A stretch of DNA of 64,000 nt from CAWCGU01 sp963838095 (GTDB taxonomy: Bacteria; Actinomycetota; Thermoleophilia; Solirubrobacterales; 70-9): assembly GCA_963838095.1 (NCBI GenBank), contig CAWIPO010000010.1:52063-116062 (forward strand), given 5' to 3'. The first letter of the stretch is position 1. Every line of letters begins with the position of its first letter. Made by a program: the position numbers and the translations under genes. Shown here one piece after another: positions 41,171 through 50,042 of this stretch. The notes below the pieces were generated by a model. It was not told the DNA's origin. It did no database searches and saw only the letters and a list, made by a program, of their open reading frames with translations.

Positions 41171-42379
41171 ATGACCGCAAACGGAAACCGCACCTTCGTG
41201 ATCGGCGTCGGGATGACGAAGTTCGACAAGCCGGGCACGAAGGAGGGCGACTATCCCGATTGGGCGAAGGAGGCGGGCGAGAAGGCGCTGGCGGACGCCG
41301 GCGTCCCCTACGACGACGTCGAGTCCGCCTTCGTCGGCTATTGCTACGGCGAGTCGACCGCCGGCCAGCGCGCCGTCTACCAGCTCGGGCTCACCGGGAT
41401 CCCGGTCGTCAACGTCAACAACAACTGCTCCACCGGCTCGACTGCGCTGCACCTGGCGCGGCAGTCGGTGAAGGGCGGGCTCGCCGACTGCGCGCTCGCG
41501 CTCGGCTTCGAGAAGATGGAGATGGGCTCGCTGGGCGTGAAGTGGACCGACCGCACGAACCCGATGGACAAGCACGCGCTGCGGATGTTCGAGATCCGCG
41601 AGCCCGAGGCCTCGCCGCCGGCGCCGCAGATGTTCGGCAACGCCGGCCGCGATCACATGGACCGCTACGGCTCCAAGCCCGAGCACTTCATCTGGATCGG
41701 ATGGAAGAACCACAAGCACTCGGTGAACAACCCGTACGCGCAGTTCCAGGACGAGTACTCGATCGAGGACATCGCGAACGCGAAGATGATCCACGAGCCG
41801 CTGACGAAGCTGCAGTGCTCGCCGACCTCCGACGGCTCGGCCTGCGCGATCATCGCCTCGGAGCGCTTCGTCGACGAACACGGCCTCTGGGAGCAGGCGA
41901 TTGAGATCGCCGGCCAGGCGATGGTGACCGACATGTCCTCCACCTTCGACGAGGAGACCGACTGCATCAAGATCGTCGGCTACGACATGTCGAAGCTGGC
42001 AGCCGACAAGGCCTACGAGGAGGCCGGGGTGAGCGCCGACGAGATCGACGTGTGCGAGCTGCACGATTGCTTCTCGGCCAACGAGCTGATCACCTACGAG
42101 GCGCTCGGGTTCGCGGCCGAGGGCGAGGCGCACAAGCTGGTCGACGCCGAGGCGACGACCTACGGCGGCGACGGCCCGGTGGTCAACCCCTCCGGTGGGC
42201 TGATCTCGAAGGGCCACCCGCTGGGAGCGACGGGGCTCGCCCAGTGCTCCGAGCTCACGTGGCAGCTGCGGGGCACCGCCGACAAGCGCCAGGTCGAGGG
42301 CGCGAAGGTGGCACTGCAGCACAACATCGGGCTCGGCGGCGCGGCGGTCGTGTCCGTGTACAAGCCCGCGCAGGGCTGA
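41171..42379 (+). CDS. Thiolase-fold acetyl-CoA acetyltransferase (SCP-x/lipid-transfer-protein type)
   Basis: A 402-residue thiolase. Catalytic Cys in VNNNCSTGSTAL, ELHDCFSANEL and the His of SKGHPLGATGLAQ, followed by QHNIGLGGAAVVSVY. The NNNCSTGS form and the HDCF motif mark the SCP-x/lipid-transfer-protein (Ltp) branch that cleaves branched or steroid side-chain 3-ketoacyl-CoA. GAGAGG precedes the ATG. It is followed 29 bases later by an acyl-CoA dehydrogenase with its own GGAG, giving a beta-oxidation pair. Confidence 0.88.
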   Translation: MTANGNRTFVIGVGMTKFDKPGTKEGDYPDWAKEAGEKALADAGVPYDDVESAFVGYCYGESTAGQRAVYQLGLTGIPVVNVNNNCSTGSTALHLARQSVKGGLADCALALGFEKMEMGSLGVKWTDRTNPMDKHALRMFEIREPEASPPAPQMFGNAGRDHMDRYGSKPEHFIWIGWKNHKHSVNNPYAQFQDEYSIEDIANAKMIHEPLTKLQCSPTSDGSACAIIASERFVDEHGLWEQAIEIAGQAMVTDMSSTFDEETDCIKIVGYDMSKLAADKAYEEAGVSADEIDVCELHDCFSANELITYEALGFAAEGEAHKLVDAEATTYGGDGPVVNPSGGLISKGHPLGATGLAQCSELTWQLRGTADKRQVEGAKVALQHNIGLGGAAVVSVYKPAQG

Positions 42380-42408
42380 GCGCCCCGGCGATCCAAAGGA
42401 GATAGACG

Positions 42409-43569
42409 ATGCCGATCCAGCTCACAGACGAGCAGCGCGACTTCGTGGAGGCGATTCGCGACTTCGGGAAGCGCGAATGCGGCACGCGCGAGAAGCGTGA
42501 TGCGCTCACCGACGGCGGCAAGAAGACCCACAGCCCCGAGATCGCGAAGAAGATGGCCGAGCTCGGCTGGTTCGGGGTTGCGATCCCGGAGGAGTACGGC
42601 GGTGCCGGCGGCGGTGCGGTCGACATGTGCCTGCTGCTGGAGGAGATCGGCCGCAACCAGATTCCCGCGGGGGCGTTCGGGCTCTCGATGATCGTCGCCG
42701 GCGCGTACATGCGCTTCGGGACCGAGGAGCAGAAGCAGGAGATCCTCGGCGGGATCATCAACGGCCGAATCGAGGCGATCGCGATGTCCGAGCCGGAAGC
42801 GGGGTCGGATGTCGGCAACCTCTCGTGCTTCGCCGATCGCCGGACTAACGGCAACGGCGTGGGCGGCTACGTGATCAACGGGCAGAAGACCTGGATCTCC
42901 GCCGCCCAGGAGGCCGACCACATCCTGCTGGTCGCGCGCACCGACCGCGACGGGTCAAAGCACGAGGGCGTCTCGATGCTCAGCGTCCCGCGTGAGACCC
43001 CGGGGCTCGAGATCCGCGGCATCGGGACGATGGCGGGTCCGGACGAGGTCAACGACCTCTACTTCACCGACTGCGAGATCCCCGGCGACGCGATCGTCGG
43101 CCAGGAGGGGATGGCCTGGATGCAGCTGATGACCGGGCTGAACTGGGAGCGGCTGATCACCGGCGCGATGTTCCTCGGAATCGCCGAGCGCGCGTTCGAC
43201 GACACGCTCGCCTACGTCAAGGAGCGCAAGCAGTTCGACCGCCCGATCGGCTCGTTCCAGACGATCCGCCACCGCCTGGCGGACCTGGCGACCGAGATCG
43301 AGTGCTGCAAGCTGCTCGTCTACGACGTCGCCCAGCGCACCGACGCCGACCCAGACACGACGCTGCCCCGTGAGGCCTCGATGGTGAAGCTGAAGGTGAC
43401 GGAGACGGCGAAGAAGATGGCGCTCGAGGGCCAGCAGATGATGGGCGGCTACGGCTACTCGACCGAGTACGACATGGAGCGCTACGTCCGCGCCACCGTC
43501 GTCTCGACGATCTTCGCCGGCACGAGCGAGATCCAGCGCGAGATAATCAGCAAGACGTACGGGCTCTAG
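42409..43569 (+). CDS. Acyl-CoA dehydrogenase
   Basis: A 386-residue FAD enzyme. Landmarks: IAMSEPEAGSDVGNLSCFA (FAD/substrate contact), NGQKTWISAAQEAD, ERKQFDRPIGSFQTIRHRLAD, GYGYSTEYDMERYVRATVVSTIFAGTSEIQREIISKTYGL. It introduces the alpha-beta double bond in acyl-CoA and passes electrons to ETF. AAAGGAG lies before ATG 42409. Its stop overlaps the convergent secreted esterase by four bases. Confidence 0.92.
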   Translation: MPIQLTDEQRDFVEAIRDFGKRECGTREKRDALTDGGKKTHSPEIAKKMAELGWFGVAIPEEYGGAGGGAVDMCLLLEEIGRNQIPAGAFGLSMIVAGAYMRFGTEEQKQEILGGIINGRIEAIAMSEPEAGSDVGNLSCFADRRTNGNGVGGYVINGQKTWISAAQEADHILLVARTDRDGSKHEGVSMLSVPRETPGLEIRGIGTMAGPDEVNDLYFTDCEIPGDAIVGQEGMAWMQLMTGLNWERLITGAMFLGIAERAFDDTLAYVKERKQFDRPIGSFQTIRHRLADLATEIECCKLLVYDVAQRTDADPDTTLPREASMVKLKVTETAKKMALEGQQMMGGYGYSTEYDMERYVRATVVSTIFAGTSEIQREIISKTYGL

Positions 43570-45731
43570 CCGGCGCTCACCGTCCTACCGCAGCCGGCGA
43601 GCCGGACGCGCAGCGGACCGTCGCTTTCGACCGTCACCTCCGCTTCGCAGCTCAGCCCCGCGCGCTTGGGGTCCACCGTCACCTTGGCGAGGTTCGTCGC
43701 AGTGATCTCGAGCTTGTCGCTCTTCGGCGCCGAGGGCGGCGGTCCCCATTCCCTCTTCATGCTCTCGAATGCGATCGACCCGAAGGTGCCGCCCTCGAGC
43801 GTGCCGGCGCCCTGCTCCGTCGGGCTCGGCTCCGGGTCGCCGGTGCCGAACGCGTGCGAGACGGCGTCGATGCTCGCCCGCGCAGCCGGGTCTCGCAGCT
43901 TCAGGCCCGACAGCCAGTAAGCGCGGTCGGCGACGTAGTCCAGCTCGGGGTAGTCGAGAACGGGGTCGATCGCGTACGTGACGTGGGCGGGGTTGCGGAC
44001 GACGCGCGCCGTGCCGAGGAACTGGGCCGCGGGCGCGTACTGGTCGTTGGCCGCAAGCGTCAGGTGCTCGGCGGGGGCGAACTGGTCGAGCTCGTAGCGG
44101 TAGCCGAGCCCGTCCAGCGCCTGCGCGGTCGGCAGGTACATCCCGGGGCCGACGAGCTCGTCCGCGGGCACGTTCCACATCAGTACCGGGATGTGGCGCA
44201 GGTTCTCCGGCATCCCGGCGCTGTCCGCTCCGACCGTCGGCTGCGCCCGCGCGAACAGGTCGGGGAAGCGCTCGCCGAGCGTGAACGTGCCGAAGCCTCC
44301 CATCGAGTAGCCGGCGATCGAGGTCCAGCCGGGGTCGAGCCGGTAGCGGCGGGCGACGTCGGCCCAGACCTCGAATACGTCGACGGCGGCGTAGCCGTCA
44401 TAGCCGCCGTCGGGGCCGCGCGCCTCGGGGGTGATCACGATCGAGCCGCGGCCGCGATTGCCGAACTGCGACTGGTTGCGGGTGGCGGAGAACTGGTTGT
44501 AGCCGGCCTGGAGGGAGTGCAGCAGCAGCGTCATCCCCCATCCGCGCCGGGGCACCTTCCCCTCGGGGATATAGATCGCGTATGGCTGCAACTGCCCCTG
44601 GTAGGTCCCAGGGCAATTGGTGCCCTCGGACAGCAGGCCGCACGACACCGTGAAGTCCGTTCCCTGGGCGATCTCGAAGTGGCTGACCAGGATGCGGTTG
44701 ATCGGGCCGCGGCGGGGTATCGCGCTGCTGTCGCGAACGCCGTCCTCGAGCTTGGCGAAGTCGACCAAGGCCGAGAACTGGGAGATCTCGCCCTGCGCGA
44801 GCGCGTTGCCCTGCTGGCGATCGCGCCACCATGCCGGGTCGTTGAACAGCGACTGGATGTTGGCGACGTCGGTCGGGTCCTGATAGGGCTCGTCGGGGCG
44901 GAAGGCGACGTTGAAGAAGGCGGCCGGGTTCGATGCCGTCCCGGCGCCTCCGGGCGCGGTCTCGGATCGCGCGGCCTGGGGAATCAGATAGGCGTCGGCC
45001 TCTTCGTCCCAGAGCCCGGTGCCCATCGCGAAGCGCACCTTCTCGCGCCCCGGATCCCAGGCGGCGTGGGGAACCCGGACCTCGATCTGGCGCCGGCGGA
45101 CGCTGACCGACGCCGTCGGCGCCGGTTGCACCGCCGCGCCGTCCTCGGCGCTGATGAGCTCGGCCTCCGTGCCGTGGACGGTGAGGAACAGCTCCGCCGG
45201 GGCGCTGACGTTGGCGCCGTGCGGGAGCTCGAGCGCCTGCGCCGAGTCGCCGATCGCGATCGTGCTCGCGACGAGGGCCGGGTCCTTCATCGAGTTGAGG
45301 GTGATCCGGAAGGCGGTCGCCCGCCTGAGCGGCCGCACCCTGAACTCGACGATGTCGGCGGCGTTGTTCGCGTACACCGGGTCGCTCGGATAGAGGTAGG
45401 TGCCGTTCTCGGTGGAGAACAGGTGGGCCTGGAACCGCGGATCGTCCGCGTGGGAGCCGAGGTTGGCGCCGTGGTCGTCGTAGAGGTAGTCCTGGTAGAG
45501 GAATTCGCCGCGGCGGTAGGCCGATGCCCCCGAGACCAGGATCGGCTTCGCCTTCCAGGCGCCTCGGTTTGCGAGCTGAGGCGCGCGCGCCGGCCCCGAG
45601 TACAGGATCTCCGGCCCGGGAAGCGGGCCCGGGCCGCTGCGCAAGCTGGCGTTCGCGGCATCCGCGACGCTCGGCGCCGCCAGCAAAGCGATGGCAATCG
45701 CGGCAAGCAAGGTCCCCCGTGTCCGCCTCAT
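43566..45731 (-). CDS. Large secreted esterase with N-terminal beta module
   Basis: A 721-residue exported protein from ATG 45731: signal peptide MRRTRGTLLAAIAIALLAAPSVADA. The first about 200 mature residues (FLYQDYLYDDHGANLGSH, YLYPSDPVYANNAADIVEFRV) resemble the beta-sandwich module known from glucodextranase-type enzymes, an uncertain match. The C-terminal half is an alpha/beta hydrolase with GWTSIAGYSMGGFGTFTLGERFP (Ser nucleophile) and FAPAEHLTLA (His). Probably an extracellular carbohydrate-ester or peptide-like esterase. Confidence 0.78.
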   Translation of the reverse strand: MRRTRGTLLAAIAIALLAAPSVADAANASLRSGPGPLPGPEILYSGPARAPQLANRGAWKAKPILVSGASAYRRGEFLYQDYLYDDHGANLGSHADDPRFQAHLFSTENGTYLYPSDPVYANNAADIVEFRVRPLRRATAFRITLNSMKDPALVASTIAIGDSAQALELPHGANVSAPAELFLTVHGTEAELISAEDGAAVQPAPTASVSVRRRQIEVRVPHAAWDPGREKVRFAMGTGLWDEEADAYLIPQAARSETAPGGAGTASNPAAFFNVAFRPDEPYQDPTDVANIQSLFNDPAWWRDRQQGNALAQGEISQFSALVDFAKLEDGVRDSSAIPRRGPINRILVSHFEIAQGTDFTVSCGLLSEGTNCPGTYQGQLQPYAIYIPEGKVPRRGWGMTLLLHSLQAGYNQFSATRNQSQFGNRGRGSIVITPEARGPDGGYDGYAAVDVFEVWADVARRYRLDPGWTSIAGYSMGGFGTFTLGERFPDLFARAQPTVGADSAGMPENLRHIPVLMWNVPADELVGPGMYLPTAQALDGLGYRYELDQFAPAEHLTLAANDQYAPAAQFLGTARVVRNPAHVTYAIDPVLDYPELDYVADRAYWLSGLKLRDPAARASIDAVSHAFGTGDPEPSPTEQGAGTLEGGTFGSIAFESMKREWGPPPSAPKSDKLEITATNLAKVTVDPKRAGLSCEAEVTVESDGPLRVRLAGCGRTVSAG

Positions 45732-45751
45732 AGTCGGAAATCTACGAGAAA

Positions 45752-45793
45752 CTCTCTGCCTTGTAGGGGCTATAGCCCACACAACCCAGAGAG
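45752..45793. repeat. Imperfect hairpin, possible third member of the hairpin family
   Basis: CTCTCTG, CC, TTGT, two bases, GGGC-TATA-GCCC, AC, ACAA, CC, CAGAGAG: a 42-base imperfect palindrome with the same style as the elements at 18157 and 32874 (C-C mismatches flanking TT/AA pairs, TAT-containing loop), but unrelated stem bases. It follows the ligase/Ddn operon upstream promoter side of the secreted esterase; it may instead be a plain terminator. Confidence 0.4.
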
Positions 45794-45801
45794 ATTCGAG
45801 C

Positions 45802-46305
45802 TCAGGCAGGGCGAAGAGCGAGCACCGGGATCGTTCGCTCTACCGCGGCAGCCCGCTGCTCGTAGCGGCCGTAGCCGGCGTACAGGCGCTTGGAGAGCTC
45901 GAAGAGGCGGTCGCGCTCCTCGCCCTCCGTCTGGCGGGCGACGTACATGCCGCGCTCGCCGCGGGCTGACAGCTCCACGCGGGGGTTCGCCCTCACGTTC
46001 AGGTACCAGGCGGGGTGCTTGTCGCGGCCGAACGAGGACGCGGTGAGGATCACCTCATCGCCTTCGGTGAAGTAGACAAGCGGCACCGTCCGCGGCTCGC
46101 CGCTCTTGCGACCCTTCACGGTCAGGAGGACGAGCGGGAAGAACGAGGTCGTCGAGAAGCGCCCGCCGGTCAAACGAAGCATCGCCGGGTCGACGTGAGA
46201 TGAGAAGTGGATGCCGTACCAGCGCCCTGCCGGCGTCATCGCGATCCGGTGCATCGCCCGCTGCCAGCGGGTCGGCGGACGAGTGGGATCAACCGGCGGG
46301 ATCAA
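45802..46305 (-). CDS. Deazaflavin (F420)-dependent nitroreductase-family protein (Ddn/DUF385)
   Basis: A 167-residue protein starting at TTG 46305. PPTRWQRAMHRIAMTPAGRWY, LLTVKGRKSGEPRTVPLVYF, and ASSFGRDKHPAWYLNVRANPRVEL are hallmarks of the split-barrel Ddn family that uses F420H2 or sometimes FMN/FAD. As written, the sequence is in frame with the upstream CoA ligase, giving an apparent fusion; removing one A at 46318-46319 ends the ligase at EIESLYV-TGA with that TGA overlapping this TTG, which is the standard stop-start overlap of this genome. I therefore call it as a separate gene. Confidence 0.8.
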   Translation of the reverse strand: MIPPVDPTRPPTRWQRAMHRIAMTPAGRWYGIHFSSHVDPAMLRLTGGRFSTTSFFPLVLLTVKGRKSGEPRTVPLVYFTEGDEVILTASSFGRDKHPAWYLNVRANPRVELSARGERGMYVARQTEGEERDRLFELSKRLYAGYGRYEQRAAAVERTIPVLALRPA

Positions 46306-48000
46306 ACGTAAAGCGACTTCGATCTCGTCCGCGTACTTCTCCGCGATCGGCTTTCGCTTCAGCTTCATCGTCGGGGTGAGCTCGTCGCCGCCCGGGAGCC
46401 AGTCGGCGGGCAGGATCGCGAAGCGCTTGATCTGCTCGACGCGGCTGAGGTGGGTGTTGGCCTCCTCGACGGCTCGGGCGATCTCGGCCTGGACGCCGTC
46501 GTCGGCGGAGAGCGCGGCCGCCGAGTCGTCCTCGAGCCCCTTCTCGCTCGCCCACTGCACGCACACGTCGGGGTCCAACACCAGCAGCGCGACGTTGTAG
46601 GGGCGACGATCGCCGATCGCGATCGCCTGGCCGATCAGCGGGCTGGAGGTCTTCAGCCGCGCCTCGATGTTCGCCGGCGACATGTTCTTGCCGGCGGCGT
46701 TGATGATCAGCTCCTTCTTGCGGTCGACGATCTTCACGTAGCCGTCGTCGTCGATCTCGGCGACGTCGCCGGTGTGCATCCAGCCGTCGTCGTCGATCGC
46801 CTCGGCGGTCTTCTCGGGGTCATTGCGGTAGCCCTGCATCAGCGTCGGCCCGCGGGCGAGCAGCTCGCCGTCCTCGGCCAGCTTCACCTCGACTCCGGGC
46901 AGCGGGCGCCCGACTGTGCCGGGCTTGTTGTTCTCTGGGGTGTTCACGGTCCCGATGCACGTCAGCTCCGACATCCCCCACACCTCGCCGATCGGGATCC
47001 CGAGTGCTGTGAAGTACTCCAGGACCTCGATCGGTGTCGGCGCTGCACCGGCAATGGTCCACCGGCACTCGTCGAGCCCGAGCTTGTCTCGGATCGCCGC
47101 CTTTGCCTCGTCGGGAAGAGCGGAAGGGTCAGTGACGCCCTGCGCTTCCAGCGCCGCCTTCAGCTTCTCCCAGATCCGCGGCACCGCTCCCCACACGGTG
47201 GGCCGCGCGTCGGGCAGCGCGGCGATGATCTCGCGCGGGTTGTCGACGACCGTCACTTGCTGGCCGTAGAGCATCTGCGCGTAGTAAGCAGTGAACCGAT
47301 CGGCCATGTGGGCGTGGGGGAGATAGGAGGTGATCCTGTCGCCGGGGCGCCAGTCCATCGTCTTCGCTGCGCAGCGCCCCTGGGCAACGACGTTGGCGTG
47401 CGTGAGCTGCACGCCCTTCGGCGGCCCGGTGGTGCCGGACGTGTAGCAGAGGGTGATCAGATCGTCGGGTTCGACCGCCCTCCAAGTCGCTTCGAAATCG
47501 AAATCGTCGGCCCCGCCCGCCTCGAGCTCGTCGAGCCCGATCGTTCCCTCCGGCGCGGCGTCGACGCAGATCGTGTGCTCGATTCCCTCCACTTTCGCGT
47601 TCGCGATCGGCTCGAGGAACTGGGTCTCGGTGATCACGACCCGGTTGCCGGCGTTTCCGAACAGGTACGCGATCTGCTCCGGGGAGGAGGTGTTGTAGAT
47701 CGAGAACGGCGTCGCGCCGAGGTGCATCGCGGCGCAGTCGCAGAGGCTGAACTCGGGGCGGTTCAGCATCATGATCCCGACGGTGTCGCCGCGCTGAACG
47801 CCGAGCGCGTGCAACCCGGCCGCAATCGAGCGCACCCGCTTGGCGTAGTCGGCGAAGGTCAGCTCCACCGCTCCGCCCGGGGTCCTCAGCGCCACTTGGT
47901 CGGCGTTGTCCTCGACGGTCAGCTGGAAGGCCTCGCAGGCCGTCTGGGCATCGAGGGCACGCGGCATCTGCTCCGCACGCTCGGCGGTTCCTGACTCCAT
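46302..48000 (-). CDS. Long-chain fatty acid-CoA ligase
   Basis: About 565 residues from ATG 48000, with GAGGAGAG upstream. Motifs: LCYTSGTTGPPKGVQLTHAN, TSYLPHAHMADRF, IGEVWGMSELTC, HTGDVAEIDDDGYVKIVDRKKELIINAAGKNMSPANIE, TPTMKLKRKPIAEKYADEIE. These are the FadD15/ACSBG type of AMP-forming ligase. The C-terminus is expected to be EIESLYV followed by stop; a single extra base near 46318 removes that stop and joins the next gene. Divergent from an SDR gene 128 bases away. Confidence 0.88.
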
Positions 48001-48128
48001 CACTCTCCTCACTCCCGATCGACTCGGATCGCCGTCCGCGACCCGCGGGGATCGTAACCCGTAGAGTTCGGCCAAGCGTTCAAGAAATCGGGAAACACCG
48101 CCGAGGCGGGACCCGGGAGGAGATGAGG

Positions 48129-49034
48129 ATGGCCAAAGAAGTGAAGCCGATCAGCGGTCGGGTCGTTGCGATCACGGGCGGAGCGCAGGGGATAGGAAAG
48201 AGGACCGCTGAGGCCCTGGTGCGGCGCGGCGCCAAGGTCGCGATCGGCGACGTCGACCTGCCGCTGGCGGAGAAGACCGCCGAGGAGCTGGGCGGCGACA
48301 CCGTCGCGCTCGAGCTCGACGTCACCAGCCGGAAGTCCTTCGAGCGCTTTCTCGCTCAGGTCGAGGAGCGGGTCGGCCCGCTCGACGTCCTGATCAACAA
48401 CGCCGGGATCATGCCGGTCGGGCCGCTGCTCGAGGAGAGCGACGACACCGCGCGGCGGATCATCGACATCGACCTCCACGGCGTCATCTTCGGCACCAAG
48501 CTGGCGATGGAGCGGATGGTCCCGCGGGGCCGCGGCCACATCGTCAACATCGCCTCGCAGGCGGGCAAGGGTGGCTTCCCGGGCGTTGCCACGTACTGCG
48601 CCGCCAAGCACGCCGTGGTCGGGTTCAGCGAGGCCGCCCGCGCCGAGCTGGACAAGACCGGCGTCGAGGTCTCGTGCGTGATGCCGGCGGTTGTGAACAC
48701 CGAGCTGACGGCCGGCATCGAGCCGGCGCGGTTCGTCAAGAACATCGAGCCGGATGACGTCGCCGAGGCGATCGTCGGCGCCCTGGAGACGCCTTACTTC
48801 GATGTCCACGTGCCGAAGTCGGCCGGAGTGATCGGCAAGGTGATGAGCCTGATGCCGCGTCGCGGCCGCGAGGCGATCGCCCGGGCGCTCAGGGCCGATC
48901 AGCTCATGGTCGAATACGACCGCTCCGGTCGTGCGGCCTACGAGGCGCGGATCGCGACCAATGCGCCGGCATCCGACGCGCGAGCGGCGAAGGCCGCCGA
49001 CGAGGCGGAGGCGGAGGAGAGCACGGTCTGGTAG
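48129..49034 (+). CDS. Short-chain dehydrogenase/reductase
   Basis: A 301-residue SDR. ATG 48129 is preferred over 48123 because GGAGGAG sits six bases before it. TGGAQGIG, NNAGIMPVGPL, and YCAAKHAVVGFSEAARAEL carry the cofactor and catalytic sites. The C-terminal 50 residues (RADQLMVEYDRSGRAAYE ...) form an extra helical tail seen in mycobacterial-type SDRs of lipid metabolism. Divergent from the fatty acid-CoA ligase, so a lipid substrate is plausible. Confidence 0.85.
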   Translation: MAKEVKPISGRVVAITGGAQGIGKRTAEALVRRGAKVAIGDVDLPLAEKTAEELGGDTVALELDVTSRKSFERFLAQVEERVGPLDVLINNAGIMPVGPLLEESDDTARRIIDIDLHGVIFGTKLAMERMVPRGRGHIVNIASQAGKGGFPGVATYCAAKHAVVGFSEAARAELDKTGVEVSCVMPAVVNTELTAGIEPARFVKNIEPDDVAEAIVGALETPYFDVHVPKSAGVIGKVMSLMPRRGREAIARALRADQLMVEYDRSGRAAYEARIATNAPASDARAAKAADEAEAEESTVW

Positions 49035-49059
49035 GGGTCGAGCGCCGCGCGCTCGGCGC

Positions 49060-49458
49060 TTACGGCGCCGAGCTCTCGGCGACGTAGTCGGCCACGGCCG
49101 CAATCTCGGCCTCGTCCAGCTCGCCCTCGAACGCGGGCATCGAGAGCCCGCCCGAGCGCACCGTCTCGGCGACGACATCGGCGCTGAGGGCTGCGCCATC
49201 CAGGCTCGGGCCGGTCGTTCCGGTCGTTCCCGCGGCCGTCAGGGTGTGGCAGCTGCCGCAGTTCTCGACGAAGACCGCTTGGCCGTCGGCGGCGGGCTCG
49301 GCGGGCGCCTCGTCCGTTTCGGCGGCGGGCAGCGCCGGCGCCGGCTTGTCCTCGGCGACGACCTTGGGCCCGATGAACAGCATCACCACCAGCGCTGCGG
49401 CGATGCCCCAGGCGATCGCCGCGACCACGAAGTCGGTGCCGTCCAGAAAGCGTTTCAC
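49060..49458 (-). CDS. Membrane-anchored cytochrome c
   Basis: A 132-residue class I c-type cytochrome from GTG 49458 (GTGA overlap with the previous stop). One N-terminal anchor helix (residues 10-30), an Ala/Pro/Glu-rich linker, then the haem motif CGSCH at 67-71 and the axial Met107 in SMPAFEGEL. It transfers single electrons on the outer face of the membrane. Coupled to a DUF6529 membrane protein, suggesting a small two-subunit electron-transfer unit. Confidence 0.88.
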   Translation of the reverse strand: MKRFLDGTDFVVAAIAWGIAAALVVMLFIGPKVVAEDKPAPALPAAETDEAPAEPAADGQAVFVENCGSCHTLTAAGTTGTTGPSLDGAALSADVVAETVRSGGLSMPAFEGELDEAEIAAVADYVAESSAP

Positions 49459-50042
49459 AGCGCCGGGAAGCCGCCCATGTTGTCGATGAACCAGAACGCG
49501 CTCGTGAACCAGAGCGCCACAAGCGTTGCGAACGCGAGGCCACCGGCGAACGGCAGCGCGAGACCGGGCAGCCCCTCCGAGCGCACGATTACGACCTTCG
49601 CCGCGAAGGCGCCATAGAAGAAGCAGCCGAGCAGCGAGTGTGCAAGCACCCGGCTGTCGGTGTCCTGAAAGCCGAGCGACCACAGGCAGTGGTACGCGAC
49701 CGGCAGGGAGACCAGGAACGCGAGCCGGCCGCTGATCCGATGCAGGGGGCCGGCCCAATCGGGCGCATCGAAGGGGAGCCTTCCGTAGATCCACAGCGCC
49801 AGCAGCACCTGTACCACGGCCAGGACCAACGCGGCGCTCGCCAGCCACACCTTCATCGAGATCGTCGATGAGAAGAACAGCGTGAACTCGAGCTGCTCGC
49901 CCTGCGCCGTGCTCGGGTCGTGCACGTTGCCGTAGATGCCGAGCGTCAGCGCCACCGCGGCTCCCAGCCCGGCGGCGAGCAGCAGCCGAGACCCGCCCGG
50001 CTGCCTCGGCGCAGCGGAGACCTGCGTCGTGCCTGCGCTCAC
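49455..50042 (-). CDS. DUF6529 multi-pass membrane protein
   Basis: A 195-residue protein with about five hydrophobic segments from GTG 50042, which overlaps the amidase stop (GTGA). Histidines sit inside or next to helices (GPLHRISGR, PVAYHCLWSLGF, LAHSLLGCFF), reminiscent of di-haem cytochrome b561-like proteins. Its stop overlaps the cytochrome c start, so the two are translationally coupled. Likely a quinol- or haem-linked partner of that cytochrome; no direct family function is known to me. Confidence 0.75.
   Translation of the reverse strand: MSAGTTQVSAAPRQPGGSRLLLAAGLGAAVALTLGIYGNVHDPSTAQGEQLEFTLFFSSTISMKVWLASAALVLAVVQVLLALWIYGRLPFDAPDWAGPLHRISGRLAFLVSLPVAYHCLWSLGFQDTDSRVLAHSLLGCFFYGAFAAKVVIVRSEGLPGLALPFAGGLAFATLVALWFTSAFWFIDNMGGFPAL

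Noticed and set aside
45802..48000. Natural fusion of a fatty acid-CoA ligase with an F420-dependent oxidoreductase.
   Set aside because: Removing one base restores the canonical ligase ending and a TTGA stop-start overlap; fusion is most likely an indel artefact.
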